From assembly GCA_947040475.1 (NCBI GenBank), contig CAMRBT010000057.1, forward strand, positions 1 through 9,024: a stretch of DNA of 9,024 nt, written 5' to 3'. Below are positions 6,114 through 9,024 of this stretch, piece by piece. The position numbers and the translations under genes were made by a program. The stretch comes from an uncultured Brevinema sp. (lineage in GTDB: Bacteria; Spirochaetota; Brevinematia; Brevinematales; Brevinemataceae). Position 1 is the stretch's first letter; every line of letters begins with the position of its first letter. Below the pieces are notes generated by a model. It saw only the letters and a list, made by a program, of their open reading frames with translations. It was not told where the DNA came from and ran no database searches.

Positions 6114-7033
6114 TTATATCTATCCCCTATTTAGTACTTATTCTTGTGCTTATCTTTATTGTTATTGCTACTCAGACCTTATGGTTTCAGCAAAAACCAA
6201 AAAAAGATATCTTGACAGCTGGTTTTTCTACTCATGAAGATATTTGGACAAAAAAAGAAGGAAACACTTCTTTGATGATTATGCTTCATGGAATGTACTC
6301 TCAGCCAAATATCTTTAATGATACCGCTAAAAAAGTATCAGAGCATGGTTGGGACGTTTATGCACCTGTACTCCCTAACTCTTCTGAGTCTTATGAAGAT
6401 CTTAAAAGCCAAGAGGGATATCTATGGGAAGACAGTCTAAAGGTCGCTTTTCAACGAGCTCTCATTCACAATCAAGGTTATCAAAAAATCGTGCTTGCTG
6501 GTCATTCTCAAGGGGGTGCTTTAGCATTAACGATAGCTCCATCTCTTCCTTTTTTGAACGGATTAATCTCTGTTGCAGCACCTATGAATATTATCCACAA
6601 TAAAAATTCTTTTATGAGAAATCTCGGAATACGATTGTCTGGGATTTTAGTGCTTCTCATTCCTAAAAAGGGGATGACTCTAAAAAGCAGATTTTCTGAA
6701 GAAAGAAAAATCGTAGAGGGACATAGCTCTCCTCAAGAGTTTCATTTTGGAATAACATTACATTCTATGCATTTAGGATTAAAACAAACAAGAAAAAATC
6801 TCTATCACATTACTACCCCTTGTTTATTCATTCATGATAAAGGAGATACCATAGCCCTTTTTGACGATTGTGTTTATGCAAAAAACAATATTTCTTCTGC
6901 TTCTATTAAAGAATTATTTTTTGATACCCCTATGTCTTTAGATCCTTATTCTAAAAGACATAAACTCTTTAATTATATTCATACCAAAGAACAAGTAGTT
7001 CAAGGGATATCTGATTTTTTAAAAACTTTATAA
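6110..7033 (+). CDS. Membrane-anchored alpha/beta-hydrolase, carboxylesterase/monoacylglycerol-lipase-like
   Basis: The 307 residues start with a strongly hydrophobic helix (about 2-24, IPYLVLILVLIFIVIATQT) that should anchor the enzyme in the inner membrane. A complete alpha/beta-hydrolase fold follows. MLHGMYSQP (58-66) is the oxyanion-hole strand, GHSQGG (131-136) carries nucleophile Ser133, and VAAPMNI matches the CAPM-type segment of Est30-like carboxylesterases. IHDKGDTI (241-248) supplies Asp246 and RHKLFN (283-288) supplies His284. Order and spacing fit a working Ser-Asp-His triad. The likely reaction is ester hydrolysis of a lipid or small acyl substrate, but the substrate cannot be read. 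A role with DprA is not implied by the family, so linkage may only reflect shared transcription. It is the last gene of the operon and is followed by a strong terminator. Confidence 0.85.
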   Translation: MIISIPYLVLILVLIFIVIATQTLWFQQKPKKDILTAGFSTHEDIWTKKEGNTSLMIMLHGMYSQPNIFNDTAKKVSEHGWDVYAPVLPNSSESYEDLKSQEGYLWEDSLKVAFQRALIHNQGYQKIVLAGHSQGGALALTIAPSLPFLNGLISVAAPMNIIHNKNSFMRNLGIRLSGILVLLIPKKGMTLKSRFSEERKIVEGHSSPQEFHFGITLHSMHLGLKQTRKNLYHITTPCLFIHDKGDTIALFDDCVYAKNNISSASIKELFFDTPMSLDPYSKRHKLFNYIHTKEQVVQGISDFLKTL

Positions 7034-7050
7034 GAATTAACTTCAAAAAG

Positions 7051-7081
7051 AAATACCCCCTCTATATGAGGGGGTATTTTT
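7051..7081. terminator. Strong bidirectional intrinsic terminator
   Basis: AAATACCCCCTC (7051-7062) and GAGGGGGTATTT (7068-7079) form a perfect 12-bp stem with a TATAT loop. It is followed by T residues on the plus strand and by CTTTTTG on the minus strand. It ends both the operon and the convergent RlpA-like gene. Confidence 0.92.
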
Positions 7082-7095
7082 ATATCTACAAATAA

Positions 7096-8901
7096 TTAGT
7101 TTAATTTTTCATCTTCGTAATCGATTTTAATGATTCGATTTTCGATTTTGTGAATTTGCTCCAATTCTTGAGAAATAGGAATTGCTTCATCAATAGTAGT
7201 AAAATAACCAACACGTACACGCATAAGGTTTTTACCTTTGATTTTTATATCTGTGATAAAAGCATTAAATCCTGCTGATCTAAGTTTGTTATAAAGATCT
7301 AAGGCATTTTTTTGCTTACTAAAAGCACCCAATTGAATCACATAATGATTACCCATTTTTTGTGGGGCAAAAGGCTCTTCTACTGGTGGTGTTGGTGCAA
7401 CAGGAGGAGCAACAGGTAATGGTGCAGGAGGTAAAGGTGCTTCTACTGGCTCTATAGGAGTTTGAAAATTATCATACCCATAATTGTCTTCTATTGGAGT
7501 CTGAAAATTTTCGTATCCACTATTATCTTCTATAGGCGTTTGAAAATTTTCGTATCCACTATTATCTTCTATTGGTGTTTGAAAATCATCATATCCATAA
7601 TTATCTTCTATTGGTGTCTGATAATTACTATAATCTGTTGTGCTTCCAGGAACGTCAGAATCTAAATTATAAGCATTGTTTGTCTTTTCTGTTGGAACAG
7701 TAGGAGATGTTAAACTGCTATTGACTTCATCTTGAAAACTATAAGGATCTGAGCTTTCGTTAAATAGATCTGCGAAGGGATCTTCACTAGCATTTTCTTC
7801 TAATAGTCTTTTTTCTTCTGGTGTCATTCCATAAGGAACACTATCCAAAGCTTCTTGTGAAGGGGAAGGCGCTACAACATATTCATCATCTGGACCTATA
7901 GTAATATTTGATAAGGGATCATCAATAAGAACTTCATTAGCATTACTATTAAAACCTGTTGGCTCCATTCTAGGATTGTTATCCGCAAAAGGAGAAGAGG
8001 TATTTGTGATCACTTGCCCTTTTAATTGAGAATCTTCACTTGTTAATTCAGATTGAAAATCATCATCCATAAAATCTAATTCATCATCTAAACCTGCAAA
8101 TAAATCTTCATCATTAGCAAAAATATCATTACTGATAGTTTCTATATCTTCTTCATTAAAATCTTCATTATTCAAATTATTCTGATCTTCATTAGCAAAG
8201 ATATCGTTAGCAAGCATTCCAGATTCTTCATTTTGTAGATCTGTATTATTAGCATAAACGTCATCGCCAACTATTTCACCATCTTCTTCTGCACCATCTT
8301 CATAAGCATCATCTGCTTCTTCATAGACATCATCTAAATTTTCTTGATCGTCAGCCTCTTCTATAGGGGCAACTTCAACAGGAGCGTCAGGAGTCAATAT
8401 CTGAGCAGGGGTATTCGTAAAGTCTTGAGGAATATCTTTGCCTATTGGTGGTTTTGGTACACCCATAGGAGAAGGCAAGGATGTACCTAATTCTATAATA
8501 GTAATTTTAACAAAAGTTGTTTCTTCTGAAAGAAAACCTAAGATAGTAGCCGCTTGTTTTGATAAGTTTATTACTCTATTTTGCTCAAAAGGACCTCTAT
8601 CATTAATAATAACTTCAATTTTTTTACCATTGCTAAGATTTTCTACTTCTATTCTCGTCCCAAAAGGTAGAGATCTATGGGCACCTGTTAAAGATTCTGG
8701 TGTATATTTTGCACCACTGGCCGTAGTTTGACCATTAAAATCATCTCCATACCATGCTGCAATACCATATAGATATTTCGTCGCATTTTCTTCTGCAATA
8801 CGAGAAGCTTGTTGGGCAAATACAGGCATCATTCCTGAAAACAGAAAAACAGCAAGTAATATGGATGTAGATTTTGTTGTATTTTTCACAACATTAAACA
8901 T
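7096..8901 (-). CDS. rlpA: RlpA-like septal-ring protein: DPBB domain, long acidic repeat linker, SPOR domain
   Basis: The product is 601 residues from the preferred ATG at 8901. A signal peptide (LLAVFLFSGMMPVFA, cleavage about 29/30) lacks a lipobox, so it is probably soluble in the periplasm, unlike lipoprotein RlpA of E. coli. The double-psi beta-barrel (about 43-130) has AAWYGDDFNGQTTASG, TGAHRSLPFGTRIEVENL and IINDRGPFEQNRVINLS. The His (75) and Asp (101) that are conserved in RlpA lytic transglycosylases are present, but the Glu of the common TASGE motif is Ala64. A linker of nearly 400 residues follows: very acidic at about 170-300, with repeated NDIFAN-like units, then five QTPIE units at 427-484, then Pro-rich to about 514. 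A SPOR domain (about 519-595, HYVIQLGAFSKQKNALDLY) binds denuded septal glycan. E. coli RlpA is about 360 residues, so this is much longer. An in-frame ATG at 8994 is less likely. Confidence 0.88.
   Translation of the reverse strand: MFNVVKNTTKSTSILLAVFLFSGMMPVFAQQASRIAEENATKYLYGIAAWYGDDFNGQTTASGAKYTPESLTGAHRSLPFGTRIEVENLSNGKKIEVIINDRGPFEQNRVINLSKQAATILGFLSEETTFVKITIIELGTSLPSPMGVPKPPIGKDIPQDFTNTPAQILTPDAPVEVAPIEEADDQENLDDVYEEADDAYEDGAEEDGEIVGDDVYANNTDLQNEESGMLANDIFANEDQNNLNNEDFNEEDIETISNDIFANDEDLFAGLDDELDFMDDDFQSELTSEDSQLKGQVITNTSSPFADNNPRMEPTGFNSNANEVLIDDPLSNITIGPDDEYVVAPSPSQEALDSVPYGMTPEEKRLLEENASEDPFADLFNESSDPYSFQDEVNSSLTSPTVPTEKTNNAYNLDSDVPGSTTDYSNYQTPIEDNYGYDDFQTPIEDNSGYENFQTPIEDNSGYENFQTPIEDNYGYDNFQTPIEPVEAPLPPAPLPVAPPVAPTPPVEEPFAPQKMGNHYVIQLGAFSKQKNALDLYNKLRSAGFNAFITDIKIKGKNLMRVRVGYFTTIDEAIPISQELEQIHKIENRIIKIDYEDEKLN
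7450..7623 (-). repeat. 39-bp tandem repeat, five copies, within rlpA
   Basis: Copies begin at about 7451, 7490, 7529, 7568 and 7607 on the plus strand with an exact 39-bp period, and the fifth is partial. Each codes for 13 residues of the form (Y/F)QTPIEDN(Y/S)GY(D/E)(D/N). The two middle copies are identical in protein and almost so in DNA, the outer ones more diverged. The period is a multiple of three, so gain or loss of a copy keeps the frame. Confidence 0.92.
8104..8269 (-). repeat. Degenerate NDIFAN-type repeat in the acidic linker
   Basis: Three related units occur in the acidic linker of the RlpA-like protein: GDDVYANN (8246-8269), ANDIFANED (8184-8211) and SNDIFANDED (8104-8133). 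Their DNA shares a core like TTCATTAGCAAAGATATC. Spacing is irregular (about 55 and 78 bp), so this is an older or decayed repeat than the 39-bp array. Confidence 0.55.
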
Positions 8902-8906
8902 GGAGT

Positions 8907-8911
8907 CCTCC
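8907..8911 (-). promoter_or_regulatory. Shine-Dalgarno deciding the rlpA start
   Basis: Minus-strand GGAGG lies 5 nt before the ATG at 8901. It falls inside the longer frame that opens at 8994 and supports the inner start, which gives a normal signal peptide at the N-terminus. No convincing promoter could be picked in 8912-9024. Confidence 0.7.
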
Positions 8912-9024
8912 ACTATGTCAATAATTTTATATTTAGATAAGATACTTACTATTAGTGTATAGATTGTTATCTTACTAAAATAATTCGGTAACATAAAGAA
9001 AATCTTTACAAAACAAAGAAAATA

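Noticed and set aside
7450..7623. CRISPR-like array because of regularly spaced repeats
   Set aside because: The repeats are directly adjacent at a 39-bp period without unique spacers, keep a reading frame, and lie inside the RlpA-like CDS.
7462..7665. 67-codon plus-strand frame across the tandem repeat
   Set aside because: It is an antisense shadow produced by the 39-bp periodicity, with a repetitive Ile/Phe-rich product and no ribosome site.
8438..8731. Plus-strand 97-codon frame over the RlpA DPBB region
   Set aside because: It is antisense to the conserved DPBB coding sequence, with no ribosome site and no recognisable product.
8902..8994. 31-residue N-terminal extension of the RlpA-like protein
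   Set aside because: The ATG at 8901 has GGAGG at the right distance and is followed by a normal signal peptide. The extension would bury that peptide.
1..9024. Defence system, prophage, insertion sequence or toxin-antitoxin pair
   Set aside because: No transposase, nuclease, reverse transcriptase, integrase or toxin-like product was seen, and no terminal repeats. The 55-residue membrane protein could superficially suggest a type I toxin, but no antisense RNA promoter or repeat was found to support it.

Overview
The window is AT-rich chromosomal DNA, apparently from a diderm bacterium. The diderm reading rests on a secreted beta-barrel-like protein ending in Phe, an RlpA-type protein with a C-terminal SPOR domain, and a predicted lipoprotein. 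A spirochaete-like, low-GC lineage would fit (AT-rich, ankyrin-repeat protein, secreted barrel), but no phylogenetic marker here settles it. That placement is an inference.

Layout, left to right. (1) The 3' end of an ankyrin-repeat gene (+), open at the left edge, faces a predicted lipoprotein gene (-) across a bidirectional hairpin terminator. (2) A divergent promoter region at about 1550-1717 serves the lipoprotein leftward and rsmG (16S rRNA G527 methyltransferase) rightward. (3) A 55-codon membrane-protein gene (2244-2411, -) has a strong Shine-Dalgarno and overlaps the 3' end of rsmG in antisense. A non-coding stretch with a 12-bp-arm hairpin then leads to a Maf-family nucleotide pyrophosphatase gene (+). 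(4) maf ends exactly where a secreted beta-barrel-like protein gene (-) ends, with no base between the two stop codons. (5) A divergent promoter pair at 3921-4001 includes a near-consensus TTGACA/TATAAT promoter. It drives a tightly packed operon: a membrane-anchored TPR protein, DprA (the DNA-processing protein that loads RecA), and a membrane-anchored alpha/beta hydrolase. Their junctions are 0 bp and a 4-bp ATGA overlap. (6) A strong bidirectional terminator at 7051-7081 separates the operon from a convergent gene for a large RlpA-like protein. That protein has a signal peptide, a double-psi beta-barrel, a linker of about 400 residues that is acidic and then proline-rich with five copies of a 39-bp repeat, and a SPOR domain.

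Functionally this is mostly housekeeping and envelope biology: rRNA modification, nucleotide or septum-related Maf, DNA uptake and recombination through DprA, and peptidoglycan/septum binding through RlpA-SPOR. Several unrecognised envelope proteins accompany these. I see no insertion sequence, phage, CRISPR array, tRNA or rRNA gene, and no clear defence system. The points most worth a second look are the unannotated 55-residue membrane protein, the repeat-bearing acidic linker and altered active-site region of the RlpA homologue, and the TPR-DprA-hydrolase operon.
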